Assembly (NCBI GenBank): GCA_963703125.1
Contig: OY969790.1
Coordinates: forward strand, 1,736,001-1,800,000
Length of the DNA: 64,000 nucleotides
Direction: 5' to 3'
From: MFD04716-140 sp963703125
Lineage (GTDB): Bacteria; Bacteroidota; Bacteroidia; Flavobacteriales; Flavobacteriaceae
The translations under genes were made by a program, and so were the position numbers. The notes below the pieces were generated by a model that was not told where the DNA came from, did no database searches, and was given only the letters and a program-made list of their open reading frames with translations. This document shows, in pieces, positions 28,601 to 39,595 of this stretch. The number at the start of each line of letters is the position of its first letter. Positions within the stretch are counted from its first letter, which is position 1.

Positions 28601-31600
28601 CACGGTAGGTCCAGTAATGGTTTATCCTTATCAAGGAAGCAACACTTTTATGAATGTTCCTGCAGGAACTTATACCATTTATGTGCGAGATGCAGGAAAT
28701 TGCCTGGTTACCAAGCCAATTACAATTGATCCTGCTCAAGCCCCAATTATTGCCCTAGATGCCTCATCTGACCTGTGCTATGACGGAACCAATCAGGCTT
28801 CCCTTGTTATAAACGTTTCTAATGGAGTAGCTCCTTATAGCTATAATATTAATGGGGGCGGACAAACAGCAGCGGTCGGAAATCCGTTTACTATTTCAGG
28901 ATTAATTCCTGGAACATACAATATACAGGTAACAGATGCTTATGGCTGTATCTCGAATATTCTTTCGCGAGCAATCGAGCCACAGTTGAGCGCCTCTGCC
29001 ATAGTAAGCAAATCTCTGGATTGCACTATTTCACCAGATGCGGTTATTGATGTGGCCATCAGCAATGGGTATCTTCCCTATGCATCATATGAAGTTAGCA
29101 CAAACGGAGGGGGCACTTGGTCGGCACCTGTCGCCATAGTGGGAAATAATTTTTCTTACTCAACTGCAATTAGTGGAACATATGATTTTAGAATTACTGA
29201 TAATAGAAACTGCACCGTAACAGCTAAAGCAGTTGTCGCCCCGATTTCCAATCCGGTAATAACTTCTTTGGTTCAGACTGTGGATATCTTGTGCAACGGT
29301 GATTCCGGAGCCTCGATTCAGGTCAATATTGACAATTCGCAAGGATTGGCTCCATTTGCGATTTCGGTTGTGAATATCACGACTTCCACGAACTACGGAA
29401 CACAAACTTCTGGACTTCCAGCGGGTACTTATGAGGTAACCGTGACAGATGCAAAATCCTGTACCGATACGGACACGATAAGTATAAATGAACCGGACGC
29501 CATCGCTTATAATGTCAATTTGGTGCCTATTACCTGCAACGCAGCATCGGGAACAGATCCAGGGTCAATAACAGTGGAAAATGTATTTGGTGGAACGGCC
29601 GAATACACCTATCACTTGACCGGAAACAATGGTTACAATTCAATATATGCCACTACCGCTGGTGGAGAAGATTATACTTTTTCAATTCTAGAGTTTGGCA
29701 TATACGAAGTAGATGTGATCGACGCCAATGGATGCTCTTTGCGCACAACGAACATAATCGCTTCACCACCAAATGATTTGGATATTGACGTGACAACGGC
29801 CACTGCCGATTGTACCACGGGCGGAACCGCAATTATTACGGTAGCGTCAATCGTCGGTAGCGGGAATTATGAGTTTGCCATATTGGAAAACTATTCTTCT
29901 CCCTATAGCTCATCTTATATACCCGCCGATGTTCCAGGTGGTGATACCGCAACTTTTACCGGGTTAACCCCAGGAATCACATATACTTTCGTTGTTCATG
30001 ATCTGACTACCAATTGCTTCTATTTTGAAACGGCAGCCACCCCTATAGATTCCCCTTCAAACCTTACATCTTCGGTGGATGCTATTAACAATGTAACATG
30101 TACGGGCCTTGGCGATGGAAATGTGAGTTTTACCTTTGACAATTATGACCTTGGGGCCACAAGTATTACCTATGAAATTTTTAATTCGCAATCAAATTTA
30201 AGTACTGGTATTAACGGTTCCTCAAATGTGAACCCTCCCGCTGTAGGAACGGGTGTCACGGTATCAAATTTTGGTCCATTGGCCCCGGGAATATACTACA
30301 TACTGTTCTCTGAGGTTGGAGGAACATACAATGGGTGTACGGTAGGGTCCACACAATTTACTATTACTGAATCTACCAATGCACTACAGGTAAATGCATC
30401 TCTAACTAAGAATGATAATTGTACGGCAAACGCTGGCCAGATTACCGCAATAGGTCAATTTGGCACTGCTCCCTACCAATATCAATTGGCACTGACCACA
30501 GATGTGGCTCCTACAGCTGGGACTTGGACAGGCAGTACCGCAAATTCGTTCAATGTGGAAGGTGGCAGCTACATCGTTTATATAAAGGATGCCAACAATT
30601 GTATACAACCTAGTGCGGCAGTTGTCGTTCCAGTAGATCCGTCACCACAAATTAACGTGGTGGCCAGTAATCAATGCACCGCTACCGAAGGCAGTTTCTC
30701 TGCAGTAATTACCTTGGACGTTGCGGGAATTACGCCTCATACTATTCGTGTAGATGGTGGGGCGCCCCAATCGGCAAGTAGTTTGGTTCTTGCGGGCGAC
30801 ACGATGATCCTTAACAATCTTAGTTCCGGTGCACATACAATTGAAATACTGGATAACAACGGTTGTGGTGAGATAGAAAACTTTACCGTTTACCCTCCTA
30901 TAAACATTGCATCCAATATAACTGTTGATGAAACATGTGTTCCTTCAAATGCGGGAGAGGTTACGATTGCAGCAAATGGAGGTTCTGGAAGTTTTTCATA
31001 TACCCAAATAATCCCGGTGGGACCCACAAACGGTACGGGAATCTTTACCGGTTTGACCCATTCGGTAAATTATACGTTTGAAGTGGAAGATACCACAACA
31101 AATTGCACCGAGACCATAAACGTAGCCCTTCCGGCACCTGCAGCACCAACTTTTACTTTGGCCGCAACAGATGTAAGTTGTTTTGCTGGCAGCGATGGTA
31201 TAATCACAGTAACCTTGGATTCGGGCAATATTGATACCCCCTACGAATACAGCTTGGATGGCGGAACCACAAGACAGCCTAGTAATGTATTCACTGGATT
31301 GACCCAAGGAACTTACAATGTGACGGTTGTATCTGCCAAGGGCTGTTTGGATACCAATCCAATCGACGTCAATGAGCCTACCCAACTGGATATTTCTGCT
31401 GCTGCGTCCGTATTCAGTTGTGATGATTCAGCCAGTACAATAACCGTAACCATTAATGATGCAACGCCAGGAAATCCTTCGGGTACTTCACCATATGTTT
31501 ACAGTTTCGACAATGGTGTTAATTTCCAACCCGGAAATACATTTCAGGTGCCTTTCGGTTCCCCAAATGTTGATGTGGTAGTAAGGGACTCCAATGGATG

Positions 31601-34600
31601 TACGGATACGGTTGTTGTTCCGGTTCCTGCCATGCAGCAAGTAACCGCAGTGATCAATGTAACCTCAGCTCCTATTGATTGTGTAAATGGTCAAGAAACC
31701 ATTGAAATAGTGGCTTCAAATGGTTCGGGAACCTATGCATACTCGGAGTTGCCCAGCGGAACAATCGTGGCAAATCCGTCAAATATAATCTTGACTCAGC
31801 CTGGTACCTATATTTATGAAATAACCGATACGGTCACAAATTGCACAACCACAGTTGAGCATATTGTTGCGCCATACGACCTAATCAATGCAACGGCAGT
31901 CGTATTGACCGATGCCACTTGCAGCGATAGTTCTGATGGTATAATTGAGGTTACCGTATCTGGATATACCGGCACTTTCGACTATCAGGTATTGGATAAT
32001 ACAGGGGCAGTTGTAGTCGGAGCAAACGGTTCGGACAATGCAACCATAGATCCATATACCTTTAGTGTTGGGGCGGCACTTTCTGCCGGAACGTATTCCG
32101 TTCTAATTACAGCAACAGCTTATCCACAATGTATCGATACCACCAATAATGTAACTATTGACGCCCCTGAGCCCATTACGCTTCAGTTGGTTGATAATGT
32201 AAATGCCAATTGCAATGCACCCTTGGCTATTGTGACGGTTCAGGCAAATGGTGGAACCGGACCTTACACCTACGGAGCTTCCATAAGTGGGGGTGGTGTT
32301 CCGGCAACATTCCCATTTGACAATACCATAGAATTGGATCCATTGACCAGTTTGACATGGGATATCTATGCACGCGACAATAACGGCTGTATTATAGCTC
32401 TACCATTGCCGGTGGTTATTGAGACTGACACTACACCAGATATAACATTGGCCATAGTAGATGAATGTGCCGCGGAAGGTGGTTTTGGAATTTCTGTATC
32501 ATTGGATGTCACAAATACAGGAGTTGCTCCATATTCAATGAGCATTGATGGCGGAGCCTTCCAAAGCATTCCAAGTTATCCTTATACCTATTCAGGACTT
32601 AATGCTGGGGCTCATACTTTTACCATTCGTGATTCGAACGGTTGTGGTGAAACCGAAAACATAACTATTGAACCCGAATTATTGGCAAGTGCCATTGCGA
32701 TTACACAACCAACTTGCACAACAAACGATGGAGTAATAGAGTTTACAGTAGTTGGTGGATCAGGTGCCTATACATCGGAATTACTGAGATCCGATTTAAC
32801 CCCAACTGGAATTGCCCCAACTGGAAATCAATTTGTAGGGGTAGCTTTTGGGGATTATATTGTCAGAGTTACAGATAACACATTGGGAACTCCCAATTGC
32901 TTTGCCGACGCTCCTATTTCTCTAGAGGAGCCTTCTATTGTTACATTGTTAACTACGGACAAGACAGATGTTAGTTGCGCAGGTGCCTCTGATGGTTCCA
33001 TAACCGTCAATATGGCGCCTACAGGTAGCGGGGTAAATGATAACCCTCCATACACATTCGAGATAAGCGATGGAATTTCAACTTTTACACAAAATACCAA
33101 CTTGTTCATCGGTTTAACTGCGGGCACTTGGGATATTACAGTGACATCCAACAGAAATTGTGTTGCTACAGATCAAGTTGTCATTGCAGAGCCAACCGCT
33201 TTGGCGGCCAATATTACCAATGTTGTTCCTTTCTCATGTAATATGAACAATTCACAGCAATCTGCAACAATTGAAGTTACAATAACCGCTGGAACCGGAA
33301 CGCCGAACTATTTCTATAGTGTAAATGGAGGTGCTTTCCAGCCTACTGGAGGAAATGTATTCACTCATTCAGTTAATACTGCTGGCAACTACACTATAGT
33401 GATCCGTGACGCCAATGGGTGTTTGTTTGCAATCCCAACACAGGTTATTGAGCCCTTGAACATCTTTACGGCCACAGTTGCCCTTTCAGATGCCATTACA
33501 TGTACCAATGGTCGTGAAGAAGTGGCAATTACCGTTGCAGATGATGGAAACCCACATACCTATAGCTATGAACTTTTACCTGTTGGTAATCCAAATGGTG
33601 TTCAAACTGCCACTGCGGGCAATACCGCCACTTTTGAACTTACTGCGGTTGGTAGTTATACGTTCCGTATCACGGATACCGCTACAGGTTGTTTTGTAGA
33701 TACCGCGGCTTATACAATTGCCCCTTATGACCTAATCGATGTCGTGGCCACCGCTCTTGATTCTGTAGTTTGTTTTGGAGATAATAGTGGGTCTTTAGAA
33801 ATCAACGTAACTGGTTATACTGGTGGTTATGATTATGAAGTATTTACACAGGCCGGGGCTCCCGTCCTTTCAGGCTCTGCCAATACAAGTACCAACCCAT
33901 TAGTTATTAATGGTCTAAATGGAGGTAATTATATAGTTACTGTGACTGAAACAGATCCAACAAGCACATTATGTAATGACACCTCAAATGTGGTAACTAT
34001 TTTATCGCCAGATATGGCTTTGACAGCAATAGTTGATCCATTGGCCAACGTAACCTGTACAAATGACCAAGGGGAGATTTTAGTTGATCCAAGTGGGGGT
34101 TACGCGCCTTATGATATTGTTTTGACCAACACTACCACAGGTCAGGTTTACAATGCAAATGATGTTCTAAGCTTTATTTTCACCGGTCTTTCTGCCGGAA
34201 ACTTTACGATATCCGTTACGGACAGTGCGAGAACACCGGGCTGTGTTGTAAATGATACAGAGGTTCTGGTTCAACCAACGCCCATAGTTGCCAATGCAAT
34301 ACCTTTAAATACCAACTTGACCTGTTTTGGCGATAAGACAGGAAATGTAAGTGCCGTGGTCACTAGTGGTGGAAGCGGAAATTATGGATTCCGTTTGAAT
34401 TACTACAATTCTGCTGGTACGGCTATAACGTCCTCAAGCGGTGTTCAAACGAATGCAAGTTTTAACGGACTAGGTGCGGGTATTTATAGTATTACAGTAT
34501 CCGATGGATGGAATTGTGATGTTGAAACCAACCAAGTTACAATTACCCAACCAACCAAGGTAAGCGCTTCCTTAACAAGAAGTAATCCATTGACCTGCGC

Positions 34601-36281
34601 GACAGGAGTTGAGTTTGAACTTACGGCAACGGGAGGAAGCGGAACCTACGAGTATAGTCTTGATAACAGCACATTCTTACCAATGACGAGTAACCCAATG
34701 GGCTTGCCAGCCAGTGGAACACTCGGCGCTGGTACCTATCAATACTACGTTAGGGATGCTATTAATCTTTGTACATCGGTTGTTTCAAATTCCATCACGG
34801 AAGATCCTATTGAGCCTTTAACCCTTGTAGTTGACCCTGCCGCGGCATTCATAAATTGTACTGGCGATAATACTGCTACGATTTATGCCCATGCAGATGG
34901 AGGTCTTGGTAACTATGTATATGAACTTTACAGAAACAGTGTTGCGCCAGCCAATAGAATAGCAGGGCCTCAAAGCTTGGGGCAATTTAATGGCCTAACC
35001 GCAGGGACTTACTTTGTTACGGTTACCAGTGAAGATTGTACTACCGCTCCTGAGCAGGTCATAATTACAGAACCAGCTCCTTTAACTTATACTGAAAGTA
35101 TTACGGATGTAAGCTGTTTTGGCGAGCAAAATGGAAGTATTACGGTAACACTTTCTGGTGGGGCCGGGGGATACATCTATGCTATTTCACCGGATCTTGC
35201 CAAATTTGATACCGAAAACACCTTTACGGATTTGGCTCCGGGCAACTATATTGTAATTGCCCAGGATAGAAATGGATGCTTTGAATACTTGGAGTATACC
35301 ATTTCAGCACCGTCGGTAGTACAGATTAACTCTACCTCAAACCCTGAAATCTGCTTTGGAGAGGCAGATGGGTCAATTAACGTGGCCATAACAGGGGGAA
35401 CGGCACCCTATTTCACCGCCCTAAACTCAAATGATGACGCTGATTTTGTTCAAGATCGGTTTGATTTTACCGGCTTGACGGGTGGAAATTATTTGATATT
35501 CGTCCGAGACGCCAACGGTTGTGAAACCAACATTTCAGTTGATGTGGAACCTGGTGTTAATTTAAATGCAACCGTAGAACCTGTTTACGAGTGTACCGGG
35601 GATACCCCAAACAATTACATCGTCCTTAGCCTGGAAGACCCATCGGTAAGCGGAGATGTATTGTATGCACTTGACTCATCAGATTCAAACGATATGCAGC
35701 TGAGCCCGGACTTTAGCAATATAGCTCCTGGCAGCCACTATATTACAATCGCACATTCAAATGGATGTTTTGAGACCGTTGACTTCGAAATTGAAGATTT
35801 TGAACCGCTTGTTCTTTCACTGGAGCAGCGAGAAATAAATCAAATTACTGCTTTGGCGACGGGAGGCAAGGAAGCATATACCTTCTATTTTGATGGCGTT
35901 GACAACGGCGATAATGGCACCTTTAGAATTAGAAGAACGGATACTTACAATGTGAGGGTAGTTGATGCGAATGGATGTGAATCGATCTCCAGCATATTCA
36001 TGGAATTTATTGATATTGAGATTCCGAACTTCTTTACCCCGAACGGAGATGGTGAAAATGCAACCTGGAAACCCAAAAACCAGGAAGGTTTCCCTGCAAT
36101 ACTAACTATCATATTTGATCGTTATGGTAGAGAGGTCTACAGAATGGGCTTGAATGATAATGGCTGGGATGGTATTTACCAAGGCAAAGAACTGCCTTCG
36201 GGCGATTACTGGTATGTCATTAAACTAAGAGGCGAAGATGATGATCGAGAATTTGTTGGGCATTTTACCCTTTACCGTTAA
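22616..36281 (+). CDS. sprB: SprB-like giant gliding adhesin with T9SS type B sorting domain, frame interrupted near the start
   Basis: A surface adhesin of about 4,550 residues. The ATG at 22616 opens a clear signal peptide (MKIKSTFFLFLTCALFLASF, ending near ATAQ). A non-repeat N-terminal part with VRYAGLYWSAVYVN and a DUF11-like unit (VLEKRVEDIGGNDITG to MRVKV, near 23755-24080) precedes about 40 SprB repeats of 80-90 residues (about 25200-35800), each with a Cys/Gly/Asp start and a GTYTVTVTDxxGC end. The last 85 residues (FFTPNGDGENATWKP to GHFTLYR) are the gliding-type C-terminal domain. SprB is moved along the cell surface by the Gld motor. One extra base at about 23261-23268 shifts the frame between GGISGG and TMVVVYENP, leaving a signal-bearing 224-codon fragment and a 4,340-codon remainder. 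The sprF-like gene follows 18 bp later. Confidence 0.85.
26005..34290 (+). repeat. higher-order repeat of SprB units, period about 7 units (about 1.75 kb)
   Basis: The unit order recurs. Units at about 26005, 26270, 26515, 26780, 27030, 27270 and 27525 are matched in order by 27755, 28005, 28245, 28515, 28765, 29015 and 29285. For example NNFVTSYNYAV/NNFGSTYSYVV and GGWGSYEYEL/GGWGSYQYQL correspond. Seven units at about 30668-32430 are likewise matched by seven at 32460-34290. This points to duplication of multi-unit blocks within the gene. Confidence 0.7.
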
Positions 36282-36299
36282 AACTTAACCTAAAAAACC

Positions 36300-37256
36300 A
36301 TGCGTACTATTGTAGTGACCTTTGTGATGGTATTATGCGCTTTGTCCCTAAAAGGCCAAGAGCTTAATTCCCCACAATTAACCCAATATTTGGCGGATAA
36401 CCCCTTTGTTCTTTCCCCAACCTATGCGGGAATTGGAGACCATGTAAAAATTAGACTCAACGGTCTAGCGCAATGGGTAGGTATCAAAGAAGCCCCAAGA
36501 ACGCAGTCTTTGGCCGCAGATATGAGAGTTGGGGAAAAGTCTGGTGTTGGACTGTTCCTATATAACGATAGCAATGGGTATACCAAGCAACAAGGCGCAA
36601 GGGCTTCCTTTGCCCACCATTTAACGCTTGATCGCTATGAGGATGAGTTTCTGTCCTTTGGTATTTCTTACAACTTTAACCAGTTCAGGATCGATATTGA
36701 CCAATTCAATACCATAGATTTTCCAGATGGAGGTATTGTCAACAACAGACAAACCACCAACCACAACTTTGATGTGGGTGCCCTATACAGGTATGATAAA
36801 TTCTATATAAGTGTAAATGCTTCAAACTTAATAAACAAGGATCCAAAAAGTCTGACTTTCAATATTGATGAACCCAATGAACTAAGGAACTACTACGTTT
36901 ACACGGGTTATAGGTATACCAAAAACAAGAACAGCAAAATGGAAATTGAACCCTCCATGTTGTTCAAAATATTTGAAAGCGACGGGAGGTCCGAGACAGA
37001 TTTAAGTTTAAAGTTTCGTTTTTATGAATTTGAGGATTACTATTATGTTGGTATGAATTACCGATTTCTAAATGACCAGATAGGCAGGCCCTTGTTCATT
37101 GCCCCTTTGGCCGGTTTAAAGAAGAGTAATTTCTATTTCGGATATTCCTATCAGATCATTCTTAATGAAATTTTGGGATATAGTACCGGTACACATGTGG
37201 TAACGGTGGGAATGGATCTTTTCCAAGGTCTTAGCAATTGTCGTTGTATGTATTAA
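36300..37256 (+). CDS. sprF: PorP/SprF family T9SS outer-membrane protein
   Basis: A 318-residue protein with a short signal peptide (to about residue 19, LKGQ) and the PorP/SprF signature: LTQYLADNPFVLSPTYAGIG, then RLNGLAQWVGIKEAPRTQSL, SGVGLFLYNDSNGYTKQQGA and further beta-strands to GMDLFQGLSNCRCMY. PorP/SprF proteins are 14-stranded-type outer-membrane partners of specific T9SS type B substrates; in F. johnsoniae sprF is needed to secrete SprB. The gene begins 18 bp after the giant adhesin, with no terminator between, so it is almost surely co-transcribed and dedicated to that adhesin. Confidence 0.88.
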   Translation: MRTIVVTFVMVLCALSLKGQELNSPQLTQYLADNPFVLSPTYAGIGDHVKIRLNGLAQWVGIKEAPRTQSLAADMRVGEKSGVGLFLYNDSNGYTKQQGARASFAHHLTLDRYEDEFLSFGISYNFNQFRIDIDQFNTIDFPDGGIVNNRQTTNHNFDVGALYRYDKFYISVNASNLINKDPKSLTFNIDEPNELRNYYVYTGYRYTKNKNSKMEIEPSMLFKIFESDGRSETDLSLKFRFYEFEDYYYVGMNYRFLNDQIGRPLFIAPLAGLKKSNFYFGYSYQIILNEILGYSTGTHVVTVGMDLFQGLSNCRCMY

Positions 37257-37326
37257 TGGTAATCCTAAGACCCTATTTATTATTTGAAGATTGTTTCGAT
37301 TAGATTTGTAAATATTATTCGAAATA

Positions 37327-37695
37327 ATGGGAAAGATAATAGTAAAGAATATACGTGTTTATGCACATCATGGCTGTTTGGGGGAAGAAACCCTTATCGG
37401 AAGCGAATATCGAGTTGATATTACCGTAAGCGCCAATCTTTCAGAAGCCATATCAACGGATAGGCTCTCGCAAACCGTGGACTACGTTCATATAAATAGA
37501 ATTGTAAAAGCTGAAATGAACATTCCTTCCAAGCTGTTGGAGCATGTCGCAAATCGTATTATAGGACGTATTTTTTTGGAAATACTTATGGTGGAAAAAA
37601 TTAAGGTCTGTGTCTCCAAAATTAACCCGCCCATTGGTGGTGATGTTGAGATGGTTTCGGTAAAACTATCTGCCGATAGACAGGAAACAAGGTAA
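37327..37695 (+). CDS. folB: dihydroneopterin aldolase
   Basis: FolB converts 7,8-dihydroneopterin to 6-hydroxymethyl-7,8-dihydropterin in folate synthesis. The 122-residue protein shows IRVYAHHGCLGEETLIGSEY (pterin-binding region), VDYVHINRIV, the Glu of KLLEHVANRI (near residue 69) that anchors the pterin, and a C-terminal KINPPIGGDVEMVSVKLS with the usual strand. Length and motifs match the family. A TAGATTTG element at 37301-37308 precedes the ATG by 18 nt. Two tRNA genes follow on the same strand, each with its own -7-like element. Confidence 0.95.
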   Translation: MGKIIVKNIRVYAHHGCLGEETLIGSEYRVDITVSANLSEAISTDRLSQTVDYVHINRIVKAEMNIPSKLLEHVANRIIGRIFLEILMVEKIKVCVSKINPPIGGDVEMVSVKLSADRQETR

Positions 37696-37722
37696 TTTCT
37701 TTCAAAAAAGTACGATTGTTTT

Positions 37723-37730
37723 TATCTTTG
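37723..37730 (+). promoter_or_regulatory. putative -7 element of first tRNA gene
   Basis: TATCTTTG matches TAnnTTTG and ends exactly 13 nt before the first base of the tRNA-like gene. The second tRNA has the same 13-nt geometry. Confidence 0.55.
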
Positions 37731-37743
37731 TAGCATATAAACT

Positions 37744-37815
37744 GGCATTGTGGTCGAATTGGATAGACGAAGCCCCGCAAGGGCTTTTATGGTGGTTCGA
37801 GTCCACCCGATGCCT
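37744..37815 (+). tRNA. atypical tRNA-Cys-like gene (anticodon GCA, C33)
   Basis: The sequence folds as a cloverleaf: acceptor GGCATTG/CGATGCC, a 3-bp D stem with GG in the loop, anticodon stem AAGCC/GGCTT, and T arm GGTGG-TTCGAGT-CCACC. The seven-base anticodon loop reads CCGCAAG, placing GCA (Cys) at 34-36, but position 33, almost always U in tRNAs, is C. The loop could also zip up to five bases through a C-G pair. It resembles the canonical tRNA-Cys 120 bp downstream in both acceptor ends but not in the arms. It may be a divergent isoacceptor, a tRNA-like RNA, or a decaying copy. Confidence 0.65.
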
Positions 37816-37917
37816 CAAAATTGTTCTTTTTTATTTTTTGGATCTAGAAATAGTACTTTATAGTCATCCTCTTGTTCTAATTCTAAGATAATTCTAATTC
37901 TTAAAAATTAATTTTTG

Positions 37918-37925
37918 TAGATTTG
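37918..37925 (+). promoter_or_regulatory. putative -7 element of second tRNA gene
   Basis: TAGATTTG matches TAnnTTTG and ends 13 nt before the tRNA-Cys gene, as for the first tRNA. The -33 region is weak. Confidence 0.55.
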
Positions 37926-37938
37926 CACACTTTTAAAA

Positions 37939-38009
37939 GGCATCGTGGCCGAGTGGCTAGGCGCAGCTCTGCAAAAGCTTGTACAGCGGTTCGAATCCGC
38001 TCGATGCCT
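37939..38009 (+). tRNA. tRNA-Cys (GCA)
   Basis: Acceptor GGCATCG/CGATGCC, D arm GCCGAGTGGCTAGGC, anticodon loop CTGCAAA with GCA and U33, and T arm AGCGGTTCGAATCCGCT form a standard cysteine tRNA of Flavobacteriaceae type, with U as discriminator. No CCA end is encoded; TCA follows. A rho-independent terminator begins 2 nt later. Confidence 0.93.
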
Positions 38010-38010
38010 C

Positions 38011-38043
38011 AAAAATCCCTTCAAAGCCTGAAAGGGATTTTTT
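38011..38043 (+). terminator. rho-independent terminator after tRNA-Cys
   Basis: AAAAATCCCTT pairs with AAGGGATTTTT around a short loop, then a T tract. Confidence 0.85.
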
Positions 38044-38084
38044 GTTTCCATAGCACAACTAGGCCAATACAAAGAAGAGCTCTG

Positions 38085-38771
38085 CTAAATGCCCATATGC
38101 TCTATTTTTTCGATTCCCTTTTCAATATTAAATTGATCTTTGGGCAAAAAACCCTTGATTATCAAAATAATACCGCAAATAATCAATATGATTCCAAGGC
38201 CTTTTTTTACGAGTAAAATTCGCCGTTCGGTCAATTTGCTTTTAAGTCTTTTTGCTAGAAGGATTTTAAAAATATCCGTAATAAAATAGGAAAGAACTAC
38301 TGCCGAAAAGAAGGTGATAATACGATTGGGTTCATTGTTCAAGCTTGGTCCAACAACAATAATAAGCCCCAGCCAAAACACCAAAACACCTATATTGATG
38401 AAATTGAGCAAAAAACCCTTAATAAACAAACTTAAGTAATCTCCCCTACTGATCTTGGTTTCAATAACACTCTCATGATTGTCATTATTTGCATCCTTCC
38501 TAAAGAATGTCGTTAGGCCGTAGACCAACAATATTACACCTCCAAAAACATAAAGACCTGGTTGGTTACTTAAATTTTCCAAAAGTTGAAAACTACTGAA
38601 ATAGGCTACCGTGATAAGTAAAACATCTGCCAGTATTACCCCAAAATCAAATGCCAAAGCTGCTCTGAATCCCTTTATGGCACTTGTTTCCAGCAGCACA
38701 AAAAATACTGGGCCGATCATAAAGCTTAAGAAAAAGCCTAGTGGGATAGCTGCCCTAATATCTTCTATCAT
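38085..38771 (-). CDS. LysE family translocator
   Basis: A 228-residue inner-membrane protein with about six hydrophobic segments. The start, AAIPLGFFLSFMIGPVFFVLLETSAIKGFRAALAF, is the LysE/RhtB signature (first helix with GP near residue 21), and NFINIGVLVFWLGLIIVVG is the fourth or fifth helix. LysE proteins export amino acids or related small molecules. A charged loop with RKDANNDNHESVIETKISRG (about residues 91-110) separates the two halves. The substrate cannot be assigned. The gene is convergent with the tRNA genes and downstream of the head-GIN gene. Confidence 0.87.
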   Translation of the reverse strand: MIEDIRAAIPLGFFLSFMIGPVFFVLLETSAIKGFRAALAFDFGVILADVLLITVAYFSSFQLLENLSNQPGLYVFGGVILLVYGLTTFFRKDANNDNHESVIETKISRGDYLSLFIKGFLLNFINIGVLVFWLGLIIVVGPSLNNEPNRIITFFSAVVLSYFITDIFKILLAKRLKSKLTERRILLVKKGLGIILIICGIILIIKGFLPKDQFNIEKGIEKIEHMGI

Positions 38772-38854
38772 TTACTAAAATTTGCTGTTCTTAACCAGAG
38801 CTTGGTTAATACCCTTTATCAATATTGTTTGTATTAATTAGCATTATTAAATTA

Positions 38855-39538
38855 TCACATGCGTTTAATCTTTCCGCCAAATACCGTTTTCTCCTCCATT
38901 TTTGTGGGGTCTCCATATACGAGAACCTCGCCACCAGCCTTAACTGCAGCTTTTACATAATCTGTTGCATAAATTTCAGCTCTAGATCCCGCATTGACGT
39001 TAACTGTTGAGAATTTAGTCTTGAAAACCTTTCCTTCGTAAATTCCTCCCGTATTAATGGCCACATCTTGAAGGTCGGAAGATCCAGAAGTTTTGATAAC
39101 TCCCCCACTAACGGATTTAATAAGCATTTGCTCAACCTCGGCCTTTATTCGTATTTCACCGCCCTCTTGCGCCTTCAATTCCAAAACATCCTGTTTTATT
39201 TGGTCGTCAGAGGAAATACGCGCATCCTCATTCACATCTATTATCACAAGTTTTCCTGAATAGTACACATCAACAAAAGTACGGTATCCACTAAATATTT
39301 TGCCCACTTCCATGCGTAACTTAAGAATACCTTCGTTATTGACAATAACCACTTTATCTGTGTCGGCTCCTGAAATGACCGCCTTATTTTCACTAGATTT
39401 AATGAGGTTTACCGATAGACCATCAAAGGCTTTGATCTCTGTGAAAGCGCCAAAGGTCTTCGTAATTTTTTCATTTTGGGAAGCCACAGGAATAACTCCT
39501 ATTAGAAGCACAAAAAGAAAAACTATTTTTTGTATCAT
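38855..39538 (-). CDS. head-GIN domain (DUF2807) protein
   Basis: A 227-residue secreted protein with a signal peptide ending near PVASQ (residue 21). The rest is a right-handed beta-helix-like series of strands: FTEIKAFDGLSVNLIKSSEN, then LKAQEGGEIRIKAEVEQM, KTSGSSDLQDVAINTGGIYE and VKAGGEVLVYGDP, which is the DUF2807 head-GIN pattern. These proteins are common in Bacteroidota envelopes and were first named as putative autotransporter adhesin heads; function is unproven. The gene lies 57 bp downstream of rnr on the same strand and could be transcribed from it. Confidence 0.85.
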   Translation of the reverse strand: MIQKIVFLFVLLIGVIPVASQNEKITKTFGAFTEIKAFDGLSVNLIKSSENKAVISGADTDKVVIVNNEGILKLRMEVGKIFSGYRTFVDVYYSGKLVIIDVNEDARISSDDQIKQDVLELKAQEGGEIRIKAEVEQMLIKSVSGGVIKTSGSSDLQDVAINTGGIYEGKVFKTKFSTVNVNAGSRAEIYATDYVKAAVKAGGEVLVYGDPTKMEEKTVFGGKIKRM

Positions 39539-39595
39539 ATTAGTTTTTAGTAGGATATCTCCCTATTTAAACAAATTTCATTCCAAAAAAATAAA

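Noticed and set aside
26005..34290. CRISPR-like or satellite array
   Set aside because: The repetition is at protein level inside one long coding frame, with diverged DNA and units of about 250 bp.
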